Positions 46,314-55,817 of a DNA stretch of 64,000 nt are shown piece after piece. Numbering within the stretch: position 1 is the first letter of the stretch; each line of letters opens with the position of its first letter. The notes below the pieces were generated by a model, which saw only the letters and a program-made list of their open reading frames with translations, had not been told where the DNA came from and made no database searches. A program made the translations under genes and the position numbers. This DNA comes from Humisphaera borealis (lineage in GTDB: Bacteria; Planctomycetota; Phycisphaerae; Tepidisphaerales; Tepidisphaeraceae): NCBI RefSeq assembly GCF_015169395.1, contig NZ_CP063458.1:3472001-3536000 (forward strand). The letters are read 5' to 3'.

Positions 46314-48065
46314 TTAAGCCTCGACCGTTGGCCTTACCGGCTCGCCGCCGGTGTGAAACGCCGACGCCTTGGCCTGTAACGCCAGGTCCGCTTTCACCAG
46401 CCGTCCCGGCTGCCGGTCGAACTCCTTACGGCTGGCAAAACCGAAGTGCTCTTTGAACTGCCCCGGCACGTTGCCGGCGACCAGCTTCCAGGCGCGGGCG
46501 CCGTTGCGCTTCCGCTGGCTGGCGAGTTGGACCATGGCAGTGCGGAAGTCGGCCTCGCGGGCCGGGTCGATCTGATAGTTAACGACCACGTTCACCGCAC
46601 CGCTGGGCGGCGGCGTGCCGTCGGCAAACGGCACAACCGGCGCGTCTTTACCAAACGCCGGCGACAAATCGAGGCCTTCATTGAGCGTCAGCGGGAAGCG
46701 GGGCGCCAGCAGCAGCATCAGCGCCATGACCCCGCCGCCAATCTGCAAAGACGTCGCGATATCGGCCGAGGTCGTCACCCGACCCCAGATCGCCCCGCCC
46801 AGCGCGAACGAGCCGAACAATACCGTCAGGTAAAACGAGATCGCCCTCCCTTTAACCCAAGGCGGGACCGACTTCTGCGTCGCAGTGTTGAAGTTGGTCG
46901 GGATGATGACCCAGTTCACGCCCATCAGCAGCATGATGGGTGCGGCGAGCCAGATCGAATGCACGAAAGACAGCGCGATCAGCCCCATCGCGAAGATGAG
47001 CGTGCAGGTGTTGACGACCGGATCAATCTTGAACCGCTTGTGCAGCCCGGGCATCAGCAAGACGCCAAGAATCGCACCGAGGCCGACGAAGGCAAACAGC
47101 AACGCATAGCTCTGCTCGCCGCGAAGGTGCAGCTGCTCGGTCGCGATGATCGGCACCTGCGACCACATGACAACCGCCGGCACGATGAACGCCAGCACGC
47201 GAAACAGGATCGCGCGGTTGGCCCGGGAGTAGACCGTGTAATTAAACCCGGCGCGAATGGCGCCCAGGAACGATTCACCATGAACCGCCGCCCGCTGCGG
47301 GGCCCGCTTCCACTTGAACAGCACCCAGACCGAGCCGACGAAGGTCATTCCCGACAGGATGAACGATGTCCCGACGCCGTACTTGCCCGTCAGGCCCGGG
47401 ACGCTGACGACCAGGATAAACAGCGCCGGTCCGATCGCCCGCGCCACGTTCAACGCCACGCTGTTGAGGTTGATCGCCAGCGCCATTTCCTTCGGCGGCA
47501 CCAGTTCGGGAAGGACCGCCTGCAGCGCCGGCCCGCTGGCGGCAGTTCCGACGCCGAGCAGGAATGTCAGCGCCAGCAGCAGACCCGGCGTGATCATGCC
47601 GAACAGCGTCATCACACCCAGCACGACCGATACCACGAGCATCCAGAGTTGCGTGACGATCAGCAGGCGGCGACGGTCCAGCACGTCGGCCAGCCCGCCG
47701 GCGAAGACCGACAGGAGCATGATCGGCAGATTGGAGAAGACCAGCACCCGGGCCACCATCGCCGGCTTATCCTGCCAGCCGTCGGTGAGCACTTTCATCA
47801 GCCAGGGGCCGGCGGCCTCGCGCATCCAGGTGCCGATCTGGGCGATGCTGGTGGCGATGTAAAGCGAGCGGAACAGCTCAACTTTCAGCGGCGACCAGGC
47901 CTCGGCCGAGAAGAGCGGCACCCTTGCCGGAGGGCCCTTGGCAGCCGGTGCCGCACCCGGGCCCGAAGATCCGCCAGCCGCCGCGACGGCCGAGGGTGAC
48001 GCAGAACTGGAAGCAGGATCGGGAACGGCAACATCAGGCGGTCGGCTGGACATGCTGGTCATCAT
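46314..48065 (-). CDS. MFS exporter with C-terminal monooxygenase-like domain (EntS/DUF894 type)
   Basis: A 583-residue membrane protein with about 12 helices. It has LYIATSIAQIGTWMREAAGP, the loop GGLADVLDRRRLLIVTQLWM between helices 2 and 3, and GFNYTVYSRANRAILFRVLA. The C-terminal 90 residues are soluble (VVNYQIDPAREADFRTAMVQ), an antibiotic-biosynthesis-monooxygenase-like domain known in the DUF894 branch of MFS proteins. It begins with a Ser/Pro/Ala-rich cytoplasmic arm. Substrate unknown. Three near starts exist (48053, 48062, 48065). Confidence 0.85.
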   Translation of the reverse strand: MMTSMSSRPPDVAVPDPASSSASPSAVAAAGGSSGPGAAPAAKGPPARVPLFSAEAWSPLKVELFRSLYIATSIAQIGTWMREAAGPWLMKVLTDGWQDKPAMVARVLVFSNLPIMLLSVFAGGLADVLDRRRLLIVTQLWMLVVSVVLGVMTLFGMITPGLLLALTFLLGVGTAASGPALQAVLPELVPPKEMALAINLNSVALNVARAIGPALFILVVSVPGLTGKYGVGTSFILSGMTFVGSVWVLFKWKRAPQRAAVHGESFLGAIRAGFNYTVYSRANRAILFRVLAFIVPAVVMWSQVPIIATEQLHLRGEQSYALLFAFVGLGAILGVLLMPGLHKRFKIDPVVNTCTLIFAMGLIALSFVHSIWLAAPIMLLMGVNWVIIPTNFNTATQKSVPPWVKGRAISFYLTVLFGSFALGGAIWGRVTTSADIATSLQIGGGVMALMLLLAPRFPLTLNEGLDLSPAFGKDAPVVPFADGTPPPSGAVNVVVNYQIDPAREADFRTAMVQLASQRKRNGARAWKLVAGNVPGQFKEHFGFASRKEFDRQPGRLVKADLALQAKASAFHTGGEPVRPTVEA

Positions 48066-48168
48066 AGGGTGTACCGGCCGGGCATCCAGTTCGTTTGCCG
48101 GCGGGCGCTTGCCCATACGTCAATGGTTGGGGGATGTATCGCGCCGGTGCGCGTATCGAATGTGAGAG

Positions 48169-48198
48169 CACGGGTCGCCGGAGTACCGGCGACCCGTG
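48169..48198. repeat. Palindrome related to the 20400/28080 family
   Basis: CACGGGTCGCC and GGCGACCCGTG form a perfect 11-bp stem around GGAGTACC, followed by GCACC. The loop word GGAGTACC and the TGGCACC edge also occur in the repeats at 20400 and 28080. Confidence 0.7.
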
Positions 48199-48206
48199 GC
48201 ACCAAG

Positions 48207-49307
48207 TCAGACCCCCAGCCGATGCACGAAGCCGGAAATCCATTCCGCGCACACCTCCGCGCCGTCCGTGCTCATCGATTCTGTCGGCCCGGGCAGCTTG
48301 CTCGCGGCACGGATGTGCTCGGCCCATCGGCCGGCGTGGAAGTCGTCCATCGGGAGTTCCCGCATCCGCATGACCGCCGGCCCGTCGCGCTCGACGACCT
48401 GGTCTTCGCGAAACCCCGTCCGCCTCGGCCACAGCAGCGGCACGCCCGATGTAATGCACTCGGCGATCAGCCCGTAGCCCATCTTGCCGACGACCACATC
48501 GCACGCCTGCAAAACATCGGAAAAGTCGAGCCCCTCGCCGACCGGCACCGCCAGCACGCCCGACGGAACCTCGCCCGGCTCATTCGTCGGGCACAGCAGC
48601 AGGATGTCCTTCGCCGACGCCGCTGCAGTCGCGAGCGTCGCCGTCGGGACGGCTCCGCGAATGCCGAACAGCACGCGGGTTCTGCGGTCGCTTGCGTCGA
48701 TCCCCAGCTGCCGCAGCACGTCCTTCGGCTCGCGCCCGCCGCGGTTGGCAACCAGCGGCACATCGATCACCTTCCGGAAGACGCCGGAGATCCCGCCCAG
48801 CGGCATGCGGAGGATCGCCTCCATCGCCGCGTAGCCCGAGCCGATGGCGTCGAGCGCCAACTGCGATCGGCCCAGGCTTTCGACGAACGGCTCGACGATC
48901 CAATCCCACGAGAAGTTGCTCAGGCCGATACACGGCACGCCCGCCGCCTCGGCCACCGTGCCTGCCATGAACGGAATGTCCGAGACGATCAGCGACGGCC
49001 GCACCGTCCGGATGAACGCCAGCTCGTCGGCGACGATCGGCGACTGTCGCGCGAGCAGGGATTCGATACGATCGAGGGTTCCGGCGGCGTCAATTTCCAG
49101 CGGCGATCGCTCGGCCGCCCCGGCGTCGATCGCCGTCGGCGTCACCCTTTCAGGCGGCACCAGCCCGGCGAAGATCCTTTTGGGGGCCGTCGTGCGGACA
49201 TGGACGACCAGTTCCGGCGCGAGGTTCCCCAGCGCCGCGATGACCTGCGACGTCCGCCGGGCATGACCGTAACCGTGGCCGCTGATGTAAAAGAGAAGCG
49301 TTTTCAT
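48207..49307 (-). CDS. Glycosyltransferase, GT-B fold
   Basis: A 366-residue protein. The N-terminus MKTLLFYISGHGYGHARRTS has the GHGxGHxxR motif of MurG/GT28-like and L-arabinokinase N-terminal domains. The donor-binding half has VLFGIRGAVPTATLATAAAS and CDVVVGKMGYGLIAECITSG, a typical GT-B nucleotide-sugar motif. The acceptor is unknown. ATG 49307 starts the motif; longer frame starts are rejected. It is followed by an intergenic repeat. Confidence 0.8.
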   Translation of the reverse strand: MKTLLFYISGHGYGHARRTSQVIAALGNLAPELVVHVRTTAPKRIFAGLVPPERVTPTAIDAGAAERSPLEIDAAGTLDRIESLLARQSPIVADELAFIRTVRPSLIVSDIPFMAGTVAEAAGVPCIGLSNFSWDWIVEPFVESLGRSQLALDAIGSGYAAMEAILRMPLGGISGVFRKVIDVPLVANRGGREPKDVLRQLGIDASDRRTRVLFGIRGAVPTATLATAAASAKDILLLCPTNEPGEVPSGVLAVPVGEGLDFSDVLQACDVVVGKMGYGLIAECITSGVPLLWPRRTGFREDQVVERDGPAVMRMRELPMDDFHAGRWAEHIRAASKLPGPTESMSTDGAEVCAEWISGFVHRLGV

Positions 49308-49647
49308 AGGGGCAGTCGGTCGCGAGCTTGGAGAATGCGTCAGATGAACGCCGAGACGCCAAACCGCCAAGAATGCGCGATCCGAACACGCCGCTGTTCT
49401 TGGCGATTTGGCGTCTTGGCGTTCATCTCGACGTTCTTTGAATCCGTGGCGATTGCCTCGCGTCCCGAAATCTGCCGCGGCAATCTTTACACGATGCCGG
49501 TCAGTCGGTACACTCCCCGCCCCTTTCACGCACCCGTGCGCGATGGGGATGCTCGTTTTTGACCCCGGATTGACGACCTCGGCGGACTGTCGCGCGGGTG
49601 CGTATCGCCGGTGATGGTCCAGTGGCTGCGAAGTCGAAGGAATTCCA
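49308..49647. other. Intergenic region before rpmI with an inverted repeat
   Basis: About 340 bp holding no gene. Arms 49342-49373 and 49397-49428 are reverse complements in about 30 of 32 positions (AGATGAACGCCGAGACGCCA and its complement). Confidence 0.7.
49342..49428. repeat. Inverted repeat with 32-bp arms (AACGCCAAGACGCC type)
   Basis: See the intergenic entry for arms. The AACGCCAAGACGCCAAG word is a common planctomycete intergenic repeat as I recall it; this was not searched. Confidence 0.85.
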
Positions 49648-49935
49648 ATGGCCCGCAAGGCAATGAAGCCGAACAAGGCAGTCGCGAAGCGATTCAAGGT
49701 CTCCAAGACCGGTAAGCTGAAGCGGCATCATGGGTTTACGTCGCACCTGATGAGCGCCCGCTCGGCGAAGCGCCGCCGCAAGCTGCGTGGCTCGGAGATC
49801 GTGCCCGAAGTGCATGCCCGCCGCCTGCGGAAGCTCATGGGCATCAAGAAGGGCCCGGGCAAGATCGCCACGGCCCGTCTCGCCGCCCGCAAGGCCAAGG
49901 CAGCCGCCGAAGCCGCCGCCCCTGCCGCGGCGTAA
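49648..49935 (+). CDS. rpmI: Ribosomal protein L35 (bL35) with Ala-rich tail
   Basis: A 95-residue 50S protein. It has the L35 core (KPNKAVAKRFKVSKTGKLKR, then HLMSARSAKRRRKLRGSEIV). The usual protein is about 65 residues; the extra part is a C-terminal Lys/Ala/Pro tail (KAKAAAEAAAPAAA). ATG 49648 has AAGGAA upstream. It is followed after 193 bp by rplT. Confidence 0.93.
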   Translation: MARKAMKPNKAVAKRFKVSKTGKLKRHHGFTSHLMSARSAKRRRKLRGSEIVPEVHARRLRKLMGIKKGPGKIATARLAARKAKAAAEAAAPAAA

Positions 49936-50128
49936 ACGCCGTAACAATACATCTTTTGACCAAGTGCCGGGGTGTACCTGGCACAGCTATGCCGTCCGCG
50001 GACGTGCCCCTGGCTCAATGAAGGTCAATTCGCCTCTGCCGCTGGCCCCGTGCGTCTGCCGACGCCCAATGGGGTCCACTTAAACCGGCTGAAGGCATCG
50101 ATTCCTCGGCAAACAGAAAGTTCAAGTC
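49936..50128 (+). other. rpmI-rplT spacer, possible L20 leader
   Basis: 193 bp between the two genes, larger than usual. It has GTGCC..GGCAC (49964-49984) and GGCCCC..GGGGTCC that could fold. L20 represses its own translation in several bacteria by binding such a leader; whether this one does is not known. Confidence 0.3.
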
Positions 50129-50503
50129 ATGGCACGCACCAGTGGCGGCAAGCACGCGAAGAAGAAAAAGAAAGTCATGAAGGCCGCGAAGGGCTTTCGT
50201 GGCGGTTACGGCAAGCTGTATCGCGCCGCGATCGAGTTCACGATGCGGGCCAAGCGGTTCGCGACGCGTGACCGGGCCCAGAAGAAGCGGCATTTCCGCA
50301 CGCTGTGGGTCGTTCGCCTGAACGCCGCCTGCCGCGAGCGTGGCATCCCCTACAACCGCTTCATCCCCGCCCTGCTCGCCGCCGGCATCGAGCTCAACCG
50401 CAAGATGCTCAGCGAGCTGGCGATCGGCGACCCCGCCGCGTTCGACAAGATCGTCGAACTCGCCCGCCCGCATGTGAAGATCATCAAGGCCAAAGCGGCC
50501 TGA
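50129..50503 (+). CDS. rplT: Ribosomal protein L20 (bL20)
   Basis: A 124-residue 50S assembly protein. It has the basic N-terminal tail (KHAKKKKKVMKAAKGFRGGY) and the conserved core RDRAQKKRHFRTLWVVRLNA, YNRFIPALLAAGIELNRKML, ending ARPHVKIIKAKAA. Length is normal. It follows rpmI on the same strand. A terminator-like hairpin follows at 50545. Confidence 0.95.
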   Translation: MARTSGGKHAKKKKKVMKAAKGFRGGYGKLYRAAIEFTMRAKRFATRDRAQKKRHFRTLWVVRLNAACRERGIPYNRFIPALLAAGIELNRKMLSELAIGDPAAFDKIVELARPHVKIIKAKAA

Positions 50504-50544
50504 ATCGTCCGGTCCGCGATGCGGACTGTTGGCGATTGAATACG

Positions 50545-50579
50545 AGTGCCGAGTGTGGTGACCGCCCACACTCGGCACT
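50545..50579 (+). terminator. Hairpin terminator after rplT
   Basis: AGTGCCGAGTGTGG at 50545-50558 pairs exactly with 50566-50579 (14 bp, loop of seven), followed by a weak T-rich TCTGCGTTTCC. It lies 42 bp after the rplT stop. Confidence 0.7.
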
Positions 50580-50691
50580 TCTGCGTTTCCATCAGTGTCG
50601 TGCCTGCCGTCGTAGCGATGGAGCGCCGTCGTTCCTCGTGCTGCACGCCACGGACTGTAAAGCCAACCCTACGCAAACCACCGCCGTAACC

Positions 50692-51840
50692 CTACCGCGT
50701 CACCGTCAGGAACGCCGACACGGCCAGATACCCCGCATAGCCGGCGATCAGCGCGACGGCTTCCATCCGGCCGAGCCGCCATTTGCCCAGGGCCGCCGGC
50801 AGCAGCGCGAAACCTACCACCGTGATCACGATCGCGTCGATCCGCCAGACCGTCAACGGCAAGGGGAGCGACGGCAGGCGCATGAACCAGTCGGTCGCCG
50901 GCTGGAAGAGGCCCTGCCTTGTGCTGGCGTATGCCGCTTTGGGCAGACCGGTGACGACGACCGACCGGATCGCCCAGGCGACGATCAGCAGCGGCACGAG
51001 GCCCAGCAGGTTGAGCAGCGCCAGGCCGACGCACGCCGAGCAGGCTTCGCCGGACTGGTTCTTCTGCGCCAGGTCGGTGCCGATCGCCAGCAGCGGCAGC
51101 ACCAGCAGCGGGCTGATCGCCCCGGCGACCAGGATGCCGGCCCGCAGCCAGGGGGAGGCAGCGTCGGCGATCAGCGTGCCCCTGACCACGGTCCAGCCGG
51201 CGAACATCGCCAGTCCCACCGATAGCGCCCACTGCAACACCCGCCAGGAGACCAAGCTCTGCCAGCGCGACTTTGGCCCTGCCGCGGATTCCGCAGCGCC
51301 GACCGGCGGTGCCAGCTCGCCACCCTCGGCCGCGGTCAGTACCTGCTCGATGGACCCCTGCTCTTCCCGCAGCGATCGCCAGAGTCCCAGCACGCACACA
51401 CCCAGCACGGCGAGCATGACGGCGTGAATCAGGTTCAACGCCGACCCGAACCCCGCGACGACGATGAGCAGTCCCGCCGGCAGTAGGAACGGCCAGACCC
51501 GTCGGCTGGTCGGCAACGGCTCGGACGGGACGAGAAACACCGTCATCCCCAGCGCCAGCAGCAACGCCGCCACGCTGACCGCGAACGCCACCGCGATCGC
51601 CAGGTCGGCCCGGCCGGCGAACAGTGCGGTCATGCTGACGGCAACGGTCGGCGCCCAATGCCCCAGGGCAATGCCGCCGGCCGCCGGCCGTGCTCGTTCG
51701 GCGGGGCCGCTGCCCCGGCCGATCAGCGCGTGCGTGCCGAAGCGCGCGGCGATGTACAGCCCCACGCCGCCCAGTGAGAGCAGCATCGCGACCCATCGCA
51801 TCGGATCGATATCCGCAGGAACATCCGCCAGAAGGTGCAT
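50692..51840 (-). CDS. Polytopic membrane protein resembling a degenerate CaCA antiporter
   Basis: A 382-residue protein with about 10 hydrophobic helices. Helices near residue 60 read GHWAPTVAVSMTALFAG and DLAIAVAFAVSVAALLLALG, and the end reads GRMEAVALIAGYAGYLAVSA. The spacing resembles the alpha repeats of Na/Ca exchangers of the YrbG type (GS-type repeat and R.EG..L...Y..Y ending). The acidic residues needed for cation transport (the Glu in GN..E and the GSN motif) are missing or replaced by Thr/Ser. It may be a relic or repurposed transporter. Start at ATG 51840 is the first in frame. Confidence 0.5.
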   Translation of the reverse strand: MHLLADVPADIDPMRWVAMLLSLGGVGLYIAARFGTHALIGRGSGPAERARPAAGGIALGHWAPTVAVSMTALFAGRADLAIAVAFAVSVAALLLALGMTVFLVPSEPLPTSRRVWPFLLPAGLLIVVAGFGSALNLIHAVMLAVLGVCVLGLWRSLREEQGSIEQVLTAAEGGELAPPVGAAESAAGPKSRWQSLVSWRVLQWALSVGLAMFAGWTVVRGTLIADAASPWLRAGILVAGAISPLLVLPLLAIGTDLAQKNQSGEACSACVGLALLNLLGLVPLLIVAWAIRSVVVTGLPKAAYASTRQGLFQPATDWFMRLPSLPLPLTVWRIDAIVITVVGFALLPAALGKWRLGRMEAVALIAGYAGYLAVSAFLTVTR

Positions 51841-51969
51841 CGACCCGCATCGTGCAGAACCGGACCGACATTGTCCAGCGACCGCCGAACCATTCCGCTA
51901 TCGGCGCGGTCGGCGGTATGATTGCGAACGGCTCGAGGCTTTTCGCGGCTCTGAATTTCGGGGAGTGTG

Positions 51970-53385
51970 ATGTCTACCGCTGCATATCCAGGCCATGTTC
52001 CTTCGTATCGGTCCCCGTCGGGCTACGCGCCGCGGGGGCACCGGCCCGGCCTGGTGACGGCGATCGGGGTTACCAGCATCATCGTCGCGAGCCTGGGCCT
52101 GATCGCGGGCGTGGTCGGCGGGCTCTGGACGATGATGATGTACCGCAGCGCGCAGATGGTCGCGACGGCCAGCAGCGGCGCGAACGCGCGATCCAACGCC
52201 TCGTCGTCGGCGCTGGTCCTCCCCACGCCGGACGAGCTTGACGCCGACGCCGAAGCAAAGCGTGCGGTTCGTGCCACCCGCCGCGCCGGCCTGCTCGATC
52301 TGCTGGACGGCATCCGTCCGCTGTCGCCGGCCGTCCGCGCCCAGGCCGACGGCCTGCTGGCGCGGCACGCCGAGCGGGTCGTTCCACGGTCGCTGCTGAC
52401 CCGGCCGGAGGTATCGACGGCCGACCTGCGGAACGCGATCGCGGCGATGGGCTCATTGCCGCCGGTGCAGGCCGGCGATTCGGAAGGATCGTTCGTACAG
52501 TTCAAGGAGACCGGACGGCTTGAACTATACGCCAGCCGTGCGGTGTTCAAACCTGCCGATGGCAGTGGCACGTTGCGAAGCGCCGGACCGGCGACGGCCG
52601 CCGAGGAAGACGCCGCCATTGCGGCCCTGACCGTCGAACCCGGGCCACTGCCCGCCGCCGAAACGCCGGACCAGGCATCGCCGCAACCGCCATCGCCACC
52701 GGTCGGCGGGGGATTCGGCGGTGGACGTCAGGTCTTTCCATCCGGCTTGAACGGGAAAGAGGTTCAATCGGTGACGCAGAAGGCGCAGGCCGCGACCGGT
52801 GGCAAGCTCAACACCGCCCAACTCGCCGCCGTCACCTACGCGCTGCAGAACCAGTCGCCGCCGCTGGTGAAATCGCAGATGACTTACTCGCCAATACGCA
52901 TGGCAACCGTCCAGCCCGACGGGCAGGCGCTCGTGTTGTTCAGTGACGGCATGCTGTTGCTCGACAGCGCCGGGACGGTGGTACAGCAGTCGACGAACAA
53001 TCTCCAGGAAGTCACGATCGACCCGATCGGCCTGACCCTCATGATCGGCGAAGCGGTTGCAGCGGCGCTGATGGCGGCTTTCCTGATGGCCAGCGGCATT
53101 CTGCTTCTGCGAAACTCGCCGCGTGCCCACCATTTTCATTGGGTTTACGCGGTGCTGAAGCTCCCGCTGGCGGTGATCGGCTCCGTCGCGTTTGCCTGGG
53201 TCATGCAGGACGTTATCTCCGGCGTCAACCGCATGTCGACCGGCAACACTGCCGACCGCATGACCACGATCGCCGTCTGGATGGCGGTCGCCGGGGTGCT
53301 CTACCCGATCGCCCTCATGATCGCGCTGGCGACGCCGACCGTGCGCGACTACTTCGCGGCGGAGCGCTCCGGGGCTACCATCTGA
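51970..53385 (+). CDS. Membrane protein of the BatA/vWA cluster, unknown function
   Basis: A 471-residue protein with an N-terminal helix (LVTAIGVTSIIVASLGLIAG) and three helices near the C-terminus (LMIGEAVAAALMAAFLMASG; LKLPLAVIGSVAFAWVMQDV; VWMAVAGVLYPIALMIALAT). Between are about 280 residues of Pro/Ala/Ser-rich and helical sequence. No named family recognised. ATG 51970 has GGGAG close upstream. It ends 24 bp before the BatA/vWA gene, so they are probably one operon. Confidence 0.65.
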   Translation: MSTAAYPGHVPSYRSPSGYAPRGHRPGLVTAIGVTSIIVASLGLIAGVVGGLWTMMMYRSAQMVATASSGANARSNASSSALVLPTPDELDADAEAKRAVRATRRAGLLDLLDGIRPLSPAVRAQADGLLARHAERVVPRSLLTRPEVSTADLRNAIAAMGSLPPVQAGDSEGSFVQFKETGRLELYASRAVFKPADGSGTLRSAGPATAAEEDAAIAALTVEPGPLPAAETPDQASPQPPSPPVGGGFGGGRQVFPSGLNGKEVQSVTQKAQAATGGKLNTAQLAAVTYALQNQSPPLVKSQMTYSPIRMATVQPDGQALVLFSDGMLLLDSAGTVVQQSTNNLQEVTIDPIGLTLMIGEAVAAALMAAFLMASGILLLRNSPRAHHFHWVYAVLKLPLAVIGSVAFAWVMQDVISGVNRMSTGNTADRMTTIAVWMAVAGVLYPIALMIALATPTVRDYFAAERSGATI

Positions 53386-53409
53386 TCGCTCGTTCCATCG
53401 ACGCCACTG

Positions 53410-55740
53410 ATGTTCGCGAACCCCCTCATGCTCGTCGGACTCTCGGTGGCAGTGCTGCCGATCGTGGTGCACCTGCTGAGCCGGGCGAGGTTTCGCAGCG
53501 TGGACTGGGGCGCGATGATGTTCCTGGACGGGGTCGGGGGTTCGCAGTCGCGCAGCCGCAAGTTCCACCAGTGGTTCCTGTTGTTGATCCGCGCGCTGAT
53601 GGTCGCGCTGCTTGCCGTCGCACTGGCCCGGCCGGAAATCCGCGGCAAGTTTGCTTCGACCACTGCCGATGGCCGTCGCGGCGTGGTGGTCATCCTGCTC
53701 GACTGCTCGGCGAGCATGGGATTCGACGAAAACGGCCACTCGCGGCTGGACCTGGCCCGCGAAGCCGCCAAGCAACTGCTGAGCCTCCATCGCGGCGACC
53801 GCGTCTCGCTGGTGCTGATGGGCCAGCCACAGCCGCCCGCCGAGCGGCTTCCCACCGGCGACCTGTGGGACGTGGGCCGGCGGATCGAAGCCGCGCAGCT
53901 CACCTACGCCCGTGCCGATGTGGACCGTGCGCTGGGCGAAGCGCTCGAAGCAATCGCACCCCCGGCCGACAGCCCCGACCGCGGCGACAGACTTCCGGCG
54001 ACGTTCTATGTCATCACCGACCGCCAGGCCGCCAACTGGCGCAACGTCCTGGACGACACCAACGACACGCCCGCCGCCTGGCGGCAGAGACTCGATCGCG
54101 CCGGGGTGATCGCGAGAGTCGTCTGCATTCCCATCGGGTCACCCGAGAGCGAAAATGTCCTGGTCAAGTCGGTCGAGCAGATCAACGCACCGGCGGTGGT
54201 CGGCCAGCCGGTGGAGTTTGAAGTGAAGGTGCAGAACCAGGGGCCGGTGCAGTGGGCGGCACTGCCTCTGCTGGTGACCGCCGACCGCAGGCCGATCTTC
54301 AACCAGAAGGTCAATCTGGCGCCCGACAGCACGGCGACCTTCCGCGTAAGCATCCCCGCCGGCTTGCCGGACGCCGGCACCCACCTGATCACCGCGGAAC
54401 TCAACCGCACGCCGCCGGGCGTCGCACCGCCGCCGACCACGGTCAAGCCGCGCGGTCTGGTCGAGGACGACCGGCTCGACCTGGTGATTGACGTGAAGGA
54501 CCCGATCCGGGTGCTGGTCGTCACCGGCGACGACCCGGCCGACCGTCCCAACGCCAAGGACGACGATGCCATGCCCGCGGGAACACACGTGGGGCAATAC
54601 CTTGCGGCCGCACTGGCGCCTTACAAGGCGTCGAAGAAGAAGCTCGCCGATCCGTGCGTCGTGGAGGCCGTCACCGCCGAGCGCTGGGCCGGCGCGCTCG
54701 TTCGCACGCCGGGCGACAAGAAAGGCGAAACCAGGGAGGTTCGCCTGTCGGCGTTCCAGGCAGTGATCCTGGCCGGCCTCGAACAACTGACCGATGCACA
54801 GGCCGTCGCGATCGAACAGTTCGTCTACGACGGCGGCGGCGTACTGATTGCGCCGGGCGAGTTGTCGCGGCCGACGGCGTACGACGTCGCACTCTTTCGC
54901 GACGGGGCCGGCATTCTGGCGGCGTCGCTCGCCGAGGCGACCCCGTTCGACGGATCGATGCAGACCACGCTCCTGGGGTTCGAAGCGACGCACCCGATTC
55001 TCAAGTTCCTCGGCGGACGGCCCGACGCGCTGCTGCCGGTGTCGGTCGGCCAATACTTCCCGGTCGATCGCCTCGGCCCGCAGGCGCAGGTGCTGATGCG
55101 CTACGCGACCGGCGAACCCTTCCTGATCGAGTCGGTCTCCAGTTCCCAGCGGCGCGGCAAGCTGCTGCTGATGACGACCTCGCTGGGGGAAGACTGGAGC
55201 ACCCTTCCGATGACGAGCTTCTACCTGCCGTTCGTCCAGTCGGCCGCCCGGTACCTGGGTGAGGGGCCGCCCCGGCGGTTCAACCTCGCGCCCGGGGAAC
55301 CGATCGAACTGCCGATCGAAGATGCCGCCGAGGGCTCGGTGCTCCGGGTCAAGCCGCCCGACGCGCCCGAAGAACGGGCATCGGAAGTGACGCGCGTCGG
55401 CGGGCAGACGGTGGCGCGCTTCGGCGATACCGAAACCCCCGGCCTGTATGTCGCGCGGCTGATCGACCCAGGCCGAAAGACGGTCACCCTTCAATACACC
55501 GTCACCGCGCCGCGCGACGAATCTGATCTGGAATCCCTGACCCCGGCCGACTGGCAGCACCTCGAAAGTCGTCTGGAACTGACCCGGCTGGACCCGGCGG
55601 TCACCCCCATCGCCGCCGCCACGGCACTACCGGCACCCCTGGAGCTGTGGGTGTGGCTGCTCGGCGCGGTTCTGATCTTGGGATTACTCGAAATGAAACT
55701 GTCACGGAACTGGAGCCGGACCGACCCGGCCGAAGCATAA
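53410..55740 (+). CDS. BatA domain and von Willebrand factor A protein
   Basis: A 776-residue protein. The BatA-type N-terminus is MFANPLMLVGLSVAVLPIVV followed by HLLSRARFRSVDWGAMMFL, two helices that hold it in the membrane. The vWA domain starts VVILLDCSASMGFDENGHSR with the MIDAS DxSxS, and a second MIDAS residue is likely near VLMGQPQPP. The middle has VKPRGLVEDDRLDLVIDVKD and QAVILAGLEQLTDAQAVAIE, a glutamine-amidotransferase-like fold; the last helix is ALPAPLELWVWLLGAVLILG. Such proteins usually sit with a MoxR ATPase and DUF58; neither is here. Confidence 0.85.
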   Translation: MFANPLMLVGLSVAVLPIVVHLLSRARFRSVDWGAMMFLDGVGGSQSRSRKFHQWFLLLIRALMVALLAVALARPEIRGKFASTTADGRRGVVVILLDCSASMGFDENGHSRLDLAREAAKQLLSLHRGDRVSLVLMGQPQPPAERLPTGDLWDVGRRIEAAQLTYARADVDRALGEALEAIAPPADSPDRGDRLPATFYVITDRQAANWRNVLDDTNDTPAAWRQRLDRAGVIARVVCIPIGSPESENVLVKSVEQINAPAVVGQPVEFEVKVQNQGPVQWAALPLLVTADRRPIFNQKVNLAPDSTATFRVSIPAGLPDAGTHLITAELNRTPPGVAPPPTTVKPRGLVEDDRLDLVIDVKDPIRVLVVTGDDPADRPNAKDDDAMPAGTHVGQYLAAALAPYKASKKKLADPCVVEAVTAERWAGALVRTPGDKKGETREVRLSAFQAVILAGLEQLTDAQAVAIEQFVYDGGGVLIAPGELSRPTAYDVALFRDGAGILAASLAEATPFDGSMQTTLLGFEATHPILKFLGGRPDALLPVSVGQYFPVDRLGPQAQVLMRYATGEPFLIESVSSSQRRGKLLLMTTSLGEDWSTLPMTSFYLPFVQSAARYLGEGPPRRFNLAPGEPIELPIEDAAEGSVLRVKPPDAPEERASEVTRVGGQTVARFGDTETPGLYVARLIDPGRKTVTLQYTVTAPRDESDLESLTPADWQHLESRLELTRLDPAVTPIAAATALPAPLELWVWLLGAVLILGLLEMKLSRNWSRTDPAEA

Positions 55741-55753
55741 AGAGGCTGTAGAC

Positions 55754-55802
55754 TCGATATTCGATATTCGATATTCGACGTTCGACGTTCGATGTTCGAT
55801 GT
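55754..55802. repeat. Seven tandem copies of a 7-bp unit (TCGATAT/TCGACGT/TCGATGT)
   Basis: Three copies TCGATAT, two TCGACGT and two TCGATGT occupy 49 bp between the two vWA genes. It gives rise to spurious frames with NVERRTSNIEYR-like translation, a known kind of false protein repeat. Confidence 0.9.
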
Positions 55803-55817
55803 TCAACCCAACACGAC

